Position numbers and translations under genes: made by a program. The notes under the pieces are model-generated. The model worked only from the letters and a program-made list of their open reading frames with translations, had not been told where the DNA came from and did not search any database. From Pedobacter sp. B4-66 (GTDB taxonomy: Bacteria > Bacteroidota > Bacteroidia > Sphingobacteriales > Sphingobacteriaceae): a stretch of 64,000 nucleotides of DNA. The stretch is taken from positions 744,001 to 808,000 of the forward strand of contig NZ_JAFVME010000003.1 of the NCBI RefSeq assembly GCF_018492665.1. The letters are read 5' to 3'. Below are positions 56,338 through 64,000 of the stretch, in pieces; positions within the stretch are counted from its first letter, which is position 1, and each line of letters starts with the position of its first letter.

Positions 56338-56774
56338 TCTTTTTTCACCCTGTGCAAAATTACTGCTGCATCAATGGAGTGGGATTTATGGATATCATTA
56401 TCTTCTTCAGCTATATCTGAAAGTTTTTGATAATACTTATGAAGAACATCCAGTTCTGATTCTGTTAAGTCCTCAATATCAACCATCCTGTTACTGGCAT
56501 GTCGGCTTGCAGCTATCAATTCGTTTAGCTTAAGCTGAATGGCTTTAGAATCTTTATTCTGAGATTTCTGAATCAGGAAAACCATCAGGAATGTAATTAT
56601 TGTTGTACCCGTATTGATAACCAGTTGCCAGGTATCAGAATAATTAAAAATGGGACCCGATAATACCCACACAATCACTATTAAAAATGCCACACAAAAG
56701 GCTATGGGGCTGCCAGTCCAGTTTGTAATTTTTGTAGATGCTCTTTCAAAGAAGTTTCCTGATGTATTTTTCAT
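56319..56774 (-). CDS. Low-affinity iron permease family protein
   Basis: The 151-residue protein matches PF04120: ASTKITNWTGSPIAFCVAFL begins the first of two membrane helices (about 20-42 and 47-68), followed by FLIQKSQNKDSKAIQLKLNELI and a conserved acidic tail (DIEDLTESELDVL). The family is named after yeast Fet4, but bacterial members are shorter and transport is not shown. It appears to be a single gene. Confidence 0.87.
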   Translation of the reverse strand: MKNTSGNFFERASTKITNWTGSPIAFCVAFLIVIVWVLSGPIFNYSDTWQLVINTGTTIITFLMVFLIQKSQNKDSKAIQLKLNELIAASRHASNRMVDIEDLTESELDVLHKYYQKLSDIAEEDNDIHKSHSIDAAVILHRVKKEKRALD

Positions 56775-56954
56775 AATGAATGATGATTTTTGATGTTTAA
56801 AACCTTGATTAAATCTAATGAAATAAAGCCGTTTTCATCAATCTCTTTTGGTGAATGCAAGTATTTTTAAATAAATTTAAATCCAGATGTTACATATTGA
56901 CTATATCAGCATCTAAAGTCAGTATCTTCATCCTTAGGAAGAACAATATCCGAA

Positions 56955-59318
56955 ATGAAAAAAATCATACTAGACGTTTCCGGAAATAAAGCACATAAGC
57001 TTGAGGTTGATTCAGCAATCTCCTTTAAACCTTTCATCAGATACCTGAAAGAAAGGGTGAAAAGTGAGAAAACAGTAAAAAACTTACTGTATAAAACCGC
57101 GCTTAAAGAATTCAAAAAGTTTGATATTGAAGAAGCCGATATACCGCTTGACAGCATTCATAAATACGAAAGCTTACTCGAAAGCATGTATGCCTGCCTT
57201 ACCCCTGCGCTTACAACTGAAGATAAATTAGCCTGGGGACTTTGCTTTCCATTACAACCCATCACTTTTTATGGTACAAAACTGATGTACCAGCTATTAG
57301 AAAACAAGAAAAATGATAATGATGACTATGTGGTCTCAAAAACACCTGCAGAATACCATAAAGAACGCTTACAGCTTGTTTATTCATTTATTTTAAAGGA
57401 ACTGTACAACTTCCATGTACCTGTAAAAACACATCAATACCATGCGGGTATTAAAACTGATACTGGCCTTTCAGGCTATTTCCATGTAGCTATTAATACC
57501 GATTTTATAGAGGTTACTCCCAAAGGTGAATTACCTCCTCTCAATTTTAGAGAGCTTCAGCAATATATTGGAGAAAGTTCCAGCTATGAGATCCTCGAAA
57601 AAGTATTGCCGCTTGATCTTTTTCGATTCAGAGGTATCTCTGTAATAACAGTTTCTGACGTAACTGCTATACAGGCTGTAGAAAACATAAAAAACATACG
57701 ACTTACGCGCACTCCCGGTGATCAGGACGAGACTTATCAAAGTGTAATCCAATCTTTAAAAACTATAGTACAAAACAACAAAATTGAGTTCGACCTATTT
57801 CCGTTTGTCAGGGTAAACAACAAACCTGTCTATGGTAATGTAAAGGGCGGTACTGGAATCTTATTTTCGGTATGGGGCGAAGACAATTTAGACCCAGAAA
57901 CATTCCAACAATATGCTGAGGGCTATACTGCCAATCCAAACTCATTCTTTTCTCCTGATATTTTAGAAGAGGATCCGGTGGTATTTCACTGGCTTCATAA
58001 TTTTGTAAAACTGGGGGTTAAATCTCTGGCCCTCACTCCTGTTTTTTACGACCATGTAATTGTGGGCGTTTTGGCTGTACATACCTGGGAAGGAGAAACA
58101 TTTGATGAGAAAACCCTTGCCTTATTGGAGCCTGCTATTGCCCCAATAGCACAATTACTGCAGATCTACATTGATGAGTTTAACCTGGAGCTGGAGAATA
58201 TTATAAAAGAGAAATTCACATCCATACAGCCTTCGGTTCAATGGAAATTTAACGAGGTGGCATGGCACCATTTACATGATAAAAAGAAGCATTTACCTGT
58301 TAGAAACGAAGATATTAGCTTTAAAGATGTGTATCCTTTTTATGGGGCTATCGACATCAGAAACTCTACAATTGAACGAAATACAGCTAGCAAAGCGGAC
58401 TTGAGTCACCATTTAAGTTTACTTTCTGAGACATTGGATATTCTTAAAAACCAACACTATTCGTCTTTAATGGAGGAGATGCTTTTCAATTCTCGAAAAT
58501 GGCAACAAGTATTGTTACTAGAGACGTTGAATACTCAGGAAGAGAACAATATTAACAGTTTTTTAAGGGAAGAATCAAGCGATTATTTGTTCCATTTATC
58601 TCAGCAGGACCCTAAAATTAAAAAGCTAATTGACGAGTATTTGTTAATCACCAAAGCTGTTGATGGCGATGTTCATAAAAACAGATATGCACTAGAAGTT
58701 TCTATGCAGATGATAAATACTGCTATTAATAACTATTTCGAAGCGGAAAAAGAGAAATTACAGGAATCTTATCCTTGTTATTTTGAAAAATTTAGAACCG
58801 ATGGTGTTGAGTACGATATTTATATTGGACAATCTATATCACCCGATAAAATTTTTAATCATTTTCACCTCAAAAACCTAAGGCTTTGGCAGCTTTCATC
58901 AATGGCTAATGTAGTACGAATGACCCATGCTTTACTACCTGCTATGCCCACAAAGCTATATACTACCCAGCTATTGTTTATCCATAACCATACAATTGAC
59001 ATTAGTTTTAGAGCCGATGAACGCAAATTTGATGTAGAAGGTGCCTACAACATCAGGTATCAGATGATTAAAAAGCGGATAGATAAAGTTCATATCAGAG
59101 GCACCAATGAGAGATTAACACAGCCTGATAAAATCGCCTTAATCTATTTTAACAAGCGAGATATTGAGGACTACCTGCCTTTTGTTACTTACTTACAAGA
59201 AACCGGAGTTTTACATCAAGATACTGAAGAACTTGATTTAGAAGATCTACAAGGGTTAAGTGGATTAAAAGCATTGAGGGTTGGCGTTATACATGCCGAT
59301 AACACAAATAACATTTAG
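56955..59318 (+). CDS. Large GAF domain protein, 787 aa
   Basis: The protein is cytoplasmic, without signal or membrane helix. The middle (about 200-420) resembles a GAF sensory domain: KVLPLDLFRFRGISVITVSD precedes it and SLALTPVFYDHVIVGVLAVHTWEGE matches the GAF core. There is no kinase, cyclase or DNA-binding output domain, and the C-terminal 350 residues are unassigned. Proteins of this kind recur in Sphingobacteriia but remain uncharacterised. It is followed by a small lipoprotein gene on the same strand, separated by short hairpins. Confidence 0.7.
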   Translation: MKKIILDVSGNKAHKLEVDSAISFKPFIRYLKERVKSEKTVKNLLYKTALKEFKKFDIEEADIPLDSIHKYESLLESMYACLTPALTTEDKLAWGLCFPLQPITFYGTKLMYQLLENKKNDNDDYVVSKTPAEYHKERLQLVYSFILKELYNFHVPVKTHQYHAGIKTDTGLSGYFHVAINTDFIEVTPKGELPPLNFRELQQYIGESSSYEILEKVLPLDLFRFRGISVITVSDVTAIQAVENIKNIRLTRTPGDQDETYQSVIQSLKTIVQNNKIEFDLFPFVRVNNKPVYGNVKGGTGILFSVWGEDNLDPETFQQYAEGYTANPNSFFSPDILEEDPVVFHWLHNFVKLGVKSLALTPVFYDHVIVGVLAVHTWEGETFDEKTLALLEPAIAPIAQLLQIYIDEFNLELENIIKEKFTSIQPSVQWKFNEVAWHHLHDKKKHLPVRNEDISFKDVYPFYGAIDIRNSTIERNTASKADLSHHLSLLSETLDILKNQHYSSLMEEMLFNSRKWQQVLLLETLNTQEENNINSFLREESSDYLFHLSQQDPKIKKLIDEYLLITKAVDGDVHKNRYALEVSMQMINTAINNYFEAEKEKLQESYPCYFEKFRTDGVEYDIYIGQSISPDKIFNHFHLKNLRLWQLSSMANVVRMTHALLPAMPTKLYTTQLLFIHNHTIDISFRADERKFDVEGAYNIRYQMIKKRIDKVHIRGTNERLTQPDKIALIYFNKRDIEDYLPFVTYLQETGVLHQDTEELDLEDLQGLSGLKALRVGVIHADNTNNI

Positions 59319-59373
59319 CCATAGATATGTAAAATACTTACAAAAGTATTTACTTATGAATATTAGTATATAC

Positions 59374-59402
59374 TTTTGACTAAATCAACTATTTAGTCAA
59401 AA
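59374..59402 (+). promoter_or_regulatory. Inverted repeat next to the small lipoprotein start
   Basis: TTTTGACTAAAT (59374-59385) is complementary to ATTTAGTCAAAA (59391-59402) around CAACT, and ends three bases before the ATG at 59406. In RNA it would form a hairpin against the start codon; in DNA it could be a dimeric operator. A second dyad, AAATACTT/AAGTATTT at 59332-59351, lies upstream. Confidence 0.65.
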
Positions 59403-59405
59403 CTT

Positions 59406-59582
59406 ATGAAAACTCTTCTACCCCTTTTTGGTCTGTTGTTGCTGCTAAGTGCTTGTGATGACACCAAGATCCAGCTTAGGGCTCCACAGTCTCAGGTTAC
59501 TGAAACAAAAGCAGATAGTGTTGCTGTTATCGTTAAAGACAGCATCAAAACAGATTCAACTAAGGTTCTTATCAAGAAATAG
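59406..59582 (+). CDS. Small lipoprotein, 58 aa
   Basis: The protein MKTLLPLFGLLLLLSACDDT continues to LIKK and stops at 59580-59582. The lipobox LSAC puts the acceptor cysteine at residue 17, so the mature lipoprotein is only about 42 residues, mostly polar with repeated VKDS/KTDS-like segments. No family is recognised. It starts just after a 12-base inverted repeat and lies 14 bases from the convergent YceH gene end. The clear lipobox argues that it is a real gene. Confidence 0.75.
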   Translation: MKTLLPLFGLLLLLSACDDTKIQLRAPQSQVTETKADSVAVIVKDSIKTDSTKVLIKK

Positions 59583-59596
59583 TATTGAGGGAGATT

Positions 59597-60250
59597 TTAC
59601 CCCATCAATTCTTTCATGAGCTTATCAAAGTCAGCCTTCATTAAAGCAAGCTCCTCCTCAACTTTTGCCAGTCGCTGTTCTAAATCACTTGCAGGCCTGC
59701 TATAACCATCATCTGATGCATCTTCCTGTGTTAAATCAGGCATACCACTTAGTAAATGAACATAACGCACTTCCTTTTGTCCTGCGCGTTTAGGTAATTG
59801 CGAAACATAAGGCATTTCTGGATCTGATAGACGTTCAAGTACAGATTGCACCTCTTCTAACGATTCAAACTCATACAATCTGCCCGAATTGGTATTTAAT
59901 TCCCCAGGTGTTTGTGCTCCTCTTAGCATTAGTAAACATATGATAGCAACCTCTTGAGGAGTTACCGGAAAAACGATAGCAAAATTATGTTTATACTTAA
60001 TACTTCTACTAGAACCACCTGTTGCGGTCGAGATTAAACTCTTCCTTTTTAAAGTATCCAGCGCTAAAATTACTGTTTGGTCATCGTATTGCACTACCGG
60101 TTTACGCGAAGTTTTCTGATTACAGGCAGCTGTAATCGCATTGATAGTCATCGGATAATACTCAGGAGTAGTTTTTGATTTCTCCATTAACACTCCTAAA
60201 ACACGAAGTTCTTCGGCATTTAAAACAGGCAAGATTTGAGCTGAATCCAT
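59597..60250 (-). CDS. YceH/DUF480 family protein
   Basis: The 217-residue protein has the DUF480 signature NAEELRVLGVLMEKSKTTPE and YYPMTINAITAACNQKTSR, followed by a second winged-helix-like unit (VAIICLLMLRGAQTPGELN) and a C-terminal coiled coil (LEQRLAKVEEELALMKADFD). The fold is tandem winged helices; the function is unknown. Ten bases separate it from the upstream aldo/keto reductase gene on the same strand. Confidence 0.9.
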   Translation of the reverse strand: MDSAQILPVLNAEELRVLGVLMEKSKTTPEYYPMTINAITAACNQKTSRKPVVQYDDQTVILALDTLKRKSLISTATGGSSRSIKYKHNFAIVFPVTPQEVAIICLLMLRGAQTPGELNTNSGRLYEFESLEEVQSVLERLSDPEMPYVSQLPKRAGQKEVRYVHLLSGMPDLTQEDASDDGYSRPASDLEQRLAKVEEELALMKADFDKLMKELMG

Positions 60251-60260
60251 TAAGCTGTAT

Positions 60261-61256
60261 TTAAGAATTAGATAATATAAGGTTGATCGAATTTAATTCA
60301 TCCTCACTAAAATTGGTGTTTTCAAGGCATTTTAAGGAATCAGCAAGCTGCTCCGGTTTGCTTGCACCAACCAATACAGAAGTAATTCTTTCATCGCGTA
60401 AAATCCACGATAGCGCCATGTGAGCCAATTTCTGTCCTCTTCCTGCAGCTATTTCATTCAGTTTATTAAGCTGAGCTAGTTTTGCATCGGTAATTTGATC
60501 ACGTTGTAAAAATCCATGAGACTTTGCTGCTCTTGAATCTTCCGGAATACCTTTCAGATATTTATCTGTAAGCATTCCCTGTGCTAATGGAGAAAATGGA
60601 ATACAACCAACACCTTCATTACCTAAAAGATCTAATAATCCACCCTCTATCCAACGCTCATACATTGAGTATTTTGGCTGATGAATAAGGCATGGGGTAC
60701 CCAGTTCTTTTAAAATTTGAATGGCGCGTGCAGCCTCTTCTGCCTGGTAATTAGATATACCTACATATAAAGCCTTACCCTGACGAACGATCAGATCTAA
60801 TGCAGCCATGGTTTCTTCAAGTGGAGTTTCCGGATCAGGACGGTGGTGATAAAAAATATCAACATAATCCAGTTCCATTCTTTTTAAACTCTGGTCCAGA
60901 CTTGATACCAGGTACTTTTTAGAACCCCAATCGCCATAAGGTCCATCCCACATCGTGTAACCAGCCTTACTTGAAATGATCATCTCATCTCTGTAACCTG
61001 CAAAATCTCGTTTTAGCAACATACCAAAGTTTTCTTCGGCAGAACCTGGAGGCGGGCCGTAGTTGTTGGCAAGATCAAAGTGGGTAATCCCACTATCAAA
61101 AGCAAGTTTTAATATGTTACTGCAATTTTCTAATTGATCAACATGGCCAAAATTATGCCATAGGCCTAATGAAATTGCTGGAAGTTTTAACCCGCTTTTA
61201 CCGCAACGGCGGTATTGCATTTGAGTATAACGGCTTGGATTGGGTGTGTACGGCAT
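60261..61256 (-). CDS. Aldo/keto reductase, YghZ/L-glyceraldehyde 3-phosphate reductase type
   Basis: The 331-residue enzyme begins MPYTPNPSRYTQMQYRRCGK, a hallmark of the YghZ group, with the catalytic Asp/Tyr in FDLANNYGPPPGSAEENFG and His in YVDIFYHHRPDPET. YghZ-type enzymes reduce L-glyceraldehyde 3-phosphate and methylglyoxal with NADPH, so a detoxifying role is likely. It is transcribed with the YceH gene ten bases downstream. Confidence 0.93.
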   Translation of the reverse strand: MPYTPNPSRYTQMQYRRCGKSGLKLPAISLGLWHNFGHVDQLENCSNILKLAFDSGITHFDLANNYGPPPGSAEENFGMLLKRDFAGYRDEMIISSKAGYTMWDGPYGDWGSKKYLVSSLDQSLKRMELDYVDIFYHHRPDPETPLEETMAALDLIVRQGKALYVGISNYQAEEAARAIQILKELGTPCLIHQPKYSMYERWIEGGLLDLLGNEGVGCIPFSPLAQGMLTDKYLKGIPEDSRAAKSHGFLQRDQITDAKLAQLNKLNEIAAGRGQKLAHMALSWILRDERITSVLVGASKPEQLADSLKCLENTNFSEDELNSINLILSNS

Positions 61257-61272
61257 ATAATAGATAAAATAT

Positions 61273-61298
61273 TCAGTAGCGGTTTTTGCCGCTACTGA
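61273..61298 (-). terminator. Hairpin after the histone-like gene
   Basis: TCAGTAGCGG (61273-61282) pairs with CCGCTACTGA (61289-61298) around TTTTTG. It lies just after the histone-like gene on the minus strand and before the aldo/keto reductase start, followed by AT-rich sequence. It probably separates the two transcripts. Confidence 0.65.
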
Positions 61299-61317
61299 TA
61301 TTCAAATAAATTACTAA

Positions 61318-61494
61318 TTATTTAGCGTTTTTTTTCTCGGTAACTTCAGCACGAATTTCTTGAGCAAGAACTTTTAAATCTTGCATAGCTTTACGTACTC
61401 TTGTTCCAGCTGCGTTGTTGCCAGAATTGTAAAATTTCTCAGCATCAGCCTCAACAGAAGCTAACAATTCTTTAACTTTTGAAAATTTTTCCAT
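61318..61494 (-). CDS. Histone H1-like (Hc1) protein
   Basis: The start at 61494 gives MEKFSKVKELLASVEADAEK, the usual beginning of Bacteroidota Hc1-type proteins; an upstream in-frame start adds nine residues without family support. The 58-residue protein continues FYNSGNNAAGTRVRKAMQDL and ends in a lysine-rich tail (TEKKNAK). It probably binds DNA and compacts the nucleoid, as inferred from chlamydial Hc1. It is a single small gene. Confidence 0.88.
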   Translation of the reverse strand: MEKFSKVKELLASVEADAEKFYNSGNNAAGTRVRKAMQDLKVLAQEIRAEVTEKKNAK

Positions 61495-61654
61495 GTTTTG
61501 ATTTTTTAATTTATAAGCCAAATATATATTATTTTAGAAATAAACGCGCATAACTTCACTTCTATTGCACTTTTTGTACCCGAACTCTTTTTTTCGAAAA
61601 CCTTTTCTTGGTTCCGGGGTTATTTTTTTAGCGAGCTATACAAATGATTATGCT

Positions 61655-62095
61655 ATGGGTAAAATTATACATGTTATTGAGGATGACTCAGATATCCGAT
61701 TTATTATTGAATACGTACTATTAGAAGCCGACTATGAGGTGATAACTTCTGCAACTGGGAAAGAGTTTTATGAAAAAATAGGCATTCAGCACCCAGAATT
61801 GACACTTTTAGATGTAATGTTCCCCAATGGCAACGGTATAGATACTTGCAGAGCCTTAAAAAAAGATCAAAAAACCAGTCACATTCCCATTGTTATCATG
61901 TCGGCTCATACCACCGAATGAGCCATTCTGGCAGAAGCCAGCACTGACGGTTTTATAAGCAAACCCTTTGATCTGGATGACATGCTTAATTCTGTAGAAA
62001 AAACATTAAAAGACAGCCATCATTACGGCTACAAAAAACGACGAGAAAAAATTCCAGTAATTAAAGAAAAAATTCCTATATTTGTTTTGTATTAG
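61655..62095 (+). pseudogene. Response regulator receiver protein interrupted by TGA
   Basis: Starting at MGKIIHVIEDDSDIRFIIEY the frame encodes a receiver domain with the acidic pair EDD and phospho-acceptor Asp in TLLDVMFPNGN. A TGA at 61919-61921 stops it at VIMSAHTTE. The same frame then continues AILAEASTDGFISKPFDLDD and ends at 62093-62095, supplying the missing conserved Lys (SKPF). A single base change explains the interruption. A basic tail (GYKKRREKIPVIKEKIPIF) replaces any output domain. The truncated 88-residue product lacks the last strand and helix of the fold. Confidence 0.85.
62077..62084 (+). promoter_or_regulatory. -7 promoter box of the toxin-antitoxin operon
   Basis: TATATTTG matches TAnnTTTG exactly and ends 22 bases before the antitoxin ATG. 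It lies inside the last codons of the broken response regulator gene. Confidence 0.55.
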
Positions 62096-62106
62096 AGAAA
62101 AGCATC

Positions 62107-62571
62107 ATGGCAAATACACCAAAACCATATAAAACAAAATCAAAAGTATCAGTAGTTTCAGAGAGTGCTGTTATTGCTTCCTATCAATCATTGTATGGCA
62201 ATCCAATAAGTGTCCTTACCAACTCTAAAAATGGGTTATCAGCAAAAGCAGCCATTGATTTTTTAAACCTTTCAGGTTTCACCAAAGAAGAATTTCAGGA
62301 TACTTTTAAAACAAACGTAAAAACGATACAAAACTACGTTTCAAACTCATCAAAGCTAGATGCCGCCTTAAGTGAAAAGCTGTTAAAGTCTTTTTCTCTT
62401 TTTGATAAAGGCATTGAAATCTTTGGTTCTGCAAAGCTTTTTCATCAGTGGTTAAACACCCCTTCTTACGGGCTTGGTAACCAAACCCCTTTTGATCTTA
62501 TGGATACTATTACCGGTATTACCCTAATTGAAGAAGAGCTAATCAGAATTGAACACGGTGATTTAGCTTAA
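62107..62571 (+). CDS. Xre/MbcA/ParS-type antitoxin
   Basis: The 154-residue protein has an N-terminal helix-turn-helix-like region and the C-terminal MbcA/ParS/Xre toxin-binding domain: LLKSFSLFDKGIEIFGSAKL, LFHQWLNTPSYGLGNQTPFD and DTITGITLIEEELIRIEHGD. It should bind and neutralise the RES toxin encoded two bases downstream and repress its own promoter. The order antitoxin then toxin matches the RES/Xre type II systems. Confidence 0.92.
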   Translation: MANTPKPYKTKSKVSVVSESAVIASYQSLYGNPISVLTNSKNGLSAKAAIDFLNLSGFTKEEFQDTFKTNVKTIQNYVSNSSKLDAALSEKLLKSFSLFDKGIEIFGSAKLFHQWLNTPSYGLGNQTPFDLMDTITGITLIEEELIRIEHGDLA

Positions 62572-62573
62572 CT

Positions 62574-63026
62574 ATGCAGGTATTTCGTATTGCTTTAGCT
62601 AAATACACCACCAAACTATTTGCTTCGGGCAGGGCTGCACGTTGGAACCCTAATGACGTAGAAGTGATTTATAGTGCAGGCTCCCGTTCGTTAGCTTGCC
62701 TTGAAAACGTGGTACATAGAAATCAAATAGGACTAAACCAATCGTTTCAGGTAATGACCATCGAAATTCCTGACGACATTAGAATCATCCCTGTAGACAT
62801 TAAAAAACTTCCCTCCGACTGGATTGAATACCACAACATCCCCTTAACTCAAAAAATTGGTGAAGACTGGATCAGCGATGGCAAATCTGCGATTTTAAAA
62901 GTTCCTTCTTCTATCATTATCGCTGAATACAATTACCTAATTAACCCTCTTCATCCGGATTTTAAATCAATCCGATTAATAAAGTCCGAGCCCTTTGTGT
63001 TCGACAGAAGAATTAAAAACTCTTAA
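62574..63026 (+). CDS. RES domain toxin (NAD+ phosphorylase/glycohydrolase type)
   Basis: The 150-residue protein has the RES signature: the Arg-rich segment LFASGRAARWNP, then VIYSAGSRSLACLENVVHRN with the conserved Tyr, Ser and Glu, and the C-terminal EYNYLINPLHPDF. RES toxins deplete NAD+ and stop growth unless bound by their Xre partner. It starts two bases after the antitoxin stop codon, so the two are co-translated. Confidence 0.93.
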   Translation: MQVFRIALAKYTTKLFASGRAARWNPNDVEVIYSAGSRSLACLENVVHRNQIGLNQSFQVMTIEIPDDIRIIPVDIKKLPSDWIEYHNIPLTQKIGEDWISDGKSAILKVPSSIIIAEYNYLINPLHPDFKSIRLIKSEPFVFDRRIKNS

Positions 63027-63222
63027 TTCACTTTACATAAACAGTAAATTATGTAACCGTTAACACGGTACTTATAGTGTCTTACCAAGGTTTTGGCCCT
63101 ACCAAGCCCCTAGCAAATCCCCCATAGCAAAACTCTGCCTAAAAGTAAAAATCGGATCATTTTTCAATGTAAAAGCTGATTTTCTTTTGAAATAAGGAAA
63201 AAGGTGTCGACATTAGCATTTA

Positions 63223-63372
63223 ATGAAATACCAAAAGAACATACAAAAAGCTATAATTGAAGCCTATAACAGGCATCAGCTACATGCGTATGCGCTTTTT
63301 AAAAGGTTTTTTAGAGAAAACTATCCATTCGGTTTTAGTTTTCAAACCACTAGTAAGGACTTTATTAACTAA
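63223..63372 (+). CDS. Possible 49-residue small protein
   Basis: The frame reads MKYQKNIQKAIIEAYNRHQL and ends TTSKDFIN. It is basic and aromatic-rich (KRFFRENYPFGFSF) and has no known family. An A/G-rich stretch precedes the ATG and a hairpin follows the stop by one base, which supports a transcription unit. No further evidence is available. Confidence 0.35.
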   Translation: MKYQKNIQKAIIEAYNRHQLHAYALFKRFFRENYPFGFSFQTTSKDFIN

Positions 63373-63373
63373 G

Positions 63374-63410
63374 CCCCGTATCATTTCGATTTTCTTTTTT
63401 CGATGCGGGG
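63374..63410 (+). terminator. Hairpin after the small ORF
   Basis: CCCCGTATC (63374-63382) pairs with GATGCGGGG (63402-63410), nine pairs with one wobble, around a 19-base T-rich loop. It starts one base after the stop of the small ORF. No T-run follows, so termination is uncertain. Confidence 0.5.
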
Positions 63411-63541
63411 GTTAAAAGCACCTGAAAAAATCTGCTTTTTCTTTTTTTTCAATTTTTAATGCGTTTTCAGCAGCAGTTGCATCGCCTATTTAACTTTTTG
63501 AAAAAATCTAACAAATATTATTTTACAAAACATTTAAGATC

Positions 63542-63919
63542 ATGGAAACTAAATCATTGTCATTATCAAAAAGCGACTTTAAATTATTAAAGGAACATTT
63601 AGAGAAATCAAATATGAGCGCTTACAACAAAGAAAAACTACGTATCGAATTAAAGGAAGCCACGATATACACAGAAGAAGAACTTCCTGAGGATGTGGTG
63701 TGCTTAAAATCGGAAGCTCGTATAGCCAACACAAAAACCGGAAAAGAGTTTACATTTAAATTGGTAATGCCCGAAGAAGCCAATATTAAAGTTCAAAAGG
63801 TATCAGTTTTTGCACCTATCGGAATTGCATTATTTGGCTACAGAACCAACGACATTATTACCTGGGAGATGCCAGATGGTCTACAGGAATTTAAAATACT
63901 ATCGGTAAGCAGGATGTAA
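63542..63919 (+). CDS. GreA/GreB family (Rnk-like) protein
   Basis: The 125-residue protein has a short N-terminal helical part and the C-terminal domain of GreA/GreB: VSVFAPIGIALFGYRTNDII followed by WEMPDGLQEFKILSV. It lacks the long coiled coil with its acidic tip that stimulates RNA cleavage, as in Rnk, so it more likely binds RNA polymerase in a regulatory way. The last 81 bases of the window after its stop show no complete gene. Confidence 0.85.
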   Translation: METKSLSLSKSDFKLLKEHLEKSNMSAYNKEKLRIELKEATIYTEEELPEDVVCLKSEARIANTKTGKEFTFKLVMPEEANIKVQKVSVFAPIGIALFGYRTNDIITWEMPDGLQEFKILSVSRM

Positions 63920-64000
63920 TTAACTCCTGCCCGCCATTGTTATCATTCTATGAGATAGATCTTTTCCTAGATACCTATCAATAATGCCATGTACAAGATA

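Larger units (their letters stand above)
63027..63541 (+). other. Intergenic region with one possible small ORF and a hairpin
   Basis: Between the RES toxin and the GreA/Rnk-like gene lie 515 bases. They hold a possible 49-codon frame (63223-63372) and the hairpin at 63374-63410. The first 190 bases contain no feature I can name, apart from a C-rich stretch near 63100-63125. Confidence 0.6.

Noticed and set aside
61919-61921. TGA as a selenocysteine codon
   Set aside because: Response regulators have no selenocysteine at this site, the residue position is not catalytic, and no stem-loop resembling an insertion signal follows.
62107-63026. Mobile element carrying the toxin-antitoxin pair
   Set aside because: No integrase, transposase, terminal repeat or target duplication was found around it.

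Overview
The window reads as chromosomal DNA of an AT-rich, free-living Bacteroidota bacterium, most likely Sphingobacteriaceae (Pedobacter-like). Grounds: two SusC/FecR-type trans-envelope signalling loci with ECF sigma factors, a SusC/SusD polysaccharide utilisation locus (PUL), a 58-residue Hc1 histone-like protein, Bacteroidota-specific families (DUF5009, DUF4142, PVC-type heme protein, subclass A2 beta-lactamase), and several -7 boxes of the Bacteroidota form TAnnTTTG. The genus is an inference. No rRNA, tRNA, insertion sequence, prophage or CRISPR array was recognised.

Layout. 1-9.3 kb: a cut-off B12-binding radical SAM gene, a dyad-rich gap, an unknown protein, an SDR oxidoreductase with a divergent HxlR regulator, an ECF sigma/anti-sigma/TonB-dependent receptor cascade and an ankyrin protein. 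9.3-16 kb: catalase-peroxidase KatG, a secreted glutaminase-A-like protein, a Bcr/CflA exporter. 15.7-26 kb: a PUL (fecR, susC, susD, GH18, degenerate GH18 lipoprotein, DUF5009 acyltransferase) whose probable sigma gene lies convergent at the distal end. This set points to GlcNAc-containing glycans. 26-35 kb: CoA-transferase, Imm22-like immunity protein with a beta-lactamase, DEAD-box helicase, sugar dehydrogenase, S1/P1 nuclease with an extra C-terminal domain, and a cupin/alcohol dehydrogenase pair preceded by a collapsed aldo/keto reductase. 35-39 kb: small metabolic and regulatory genes ending in an internally deleted 2-hydroxyacid dehydrogenase. 39.4-47.3 kb: a large SGNH-like/propeller/HEAT/cytochrome c protein convergent with a five-gene operon (ThuA, TIM-barrel, enolase superfamily, VOC, 2-hydroxyacid dehydrogenase) that looks like sugar or sugar-acid catabolism. 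47.5-57 kb: hybrid histidine kinase, folE, cupredoxin/DUF4142 pair, AraC-DUF417, PAP2, and a LysR-controlled quinone reductase/monooxygenase/aldo-keto reductase set. 57-64 kb: a large GAF protein, a tiny lipoprotein behind a start-adjacent hairpin, YceH, an aldo/keto reductase, Hc1, a response regulator broken by an in-frame TGA, an Xre/RES toxin-antitoxin pair and a GreA/Rnk-like factor.

Three genes are visibly decayed. Two kept both ends and lost the middle; the third carries one nonsense codon. Several convergent pairs share interlocked stop codons. The most unusual items are the PUL with a detached sigma gene and a GH18 copy lacking its acid/base residue, the SGNH-like domain without Ser or His in the heme-binding fusion, and the five-gene sugar-acid operon facing it. 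I did not find a system that I can call wholly new; these are the best leads.
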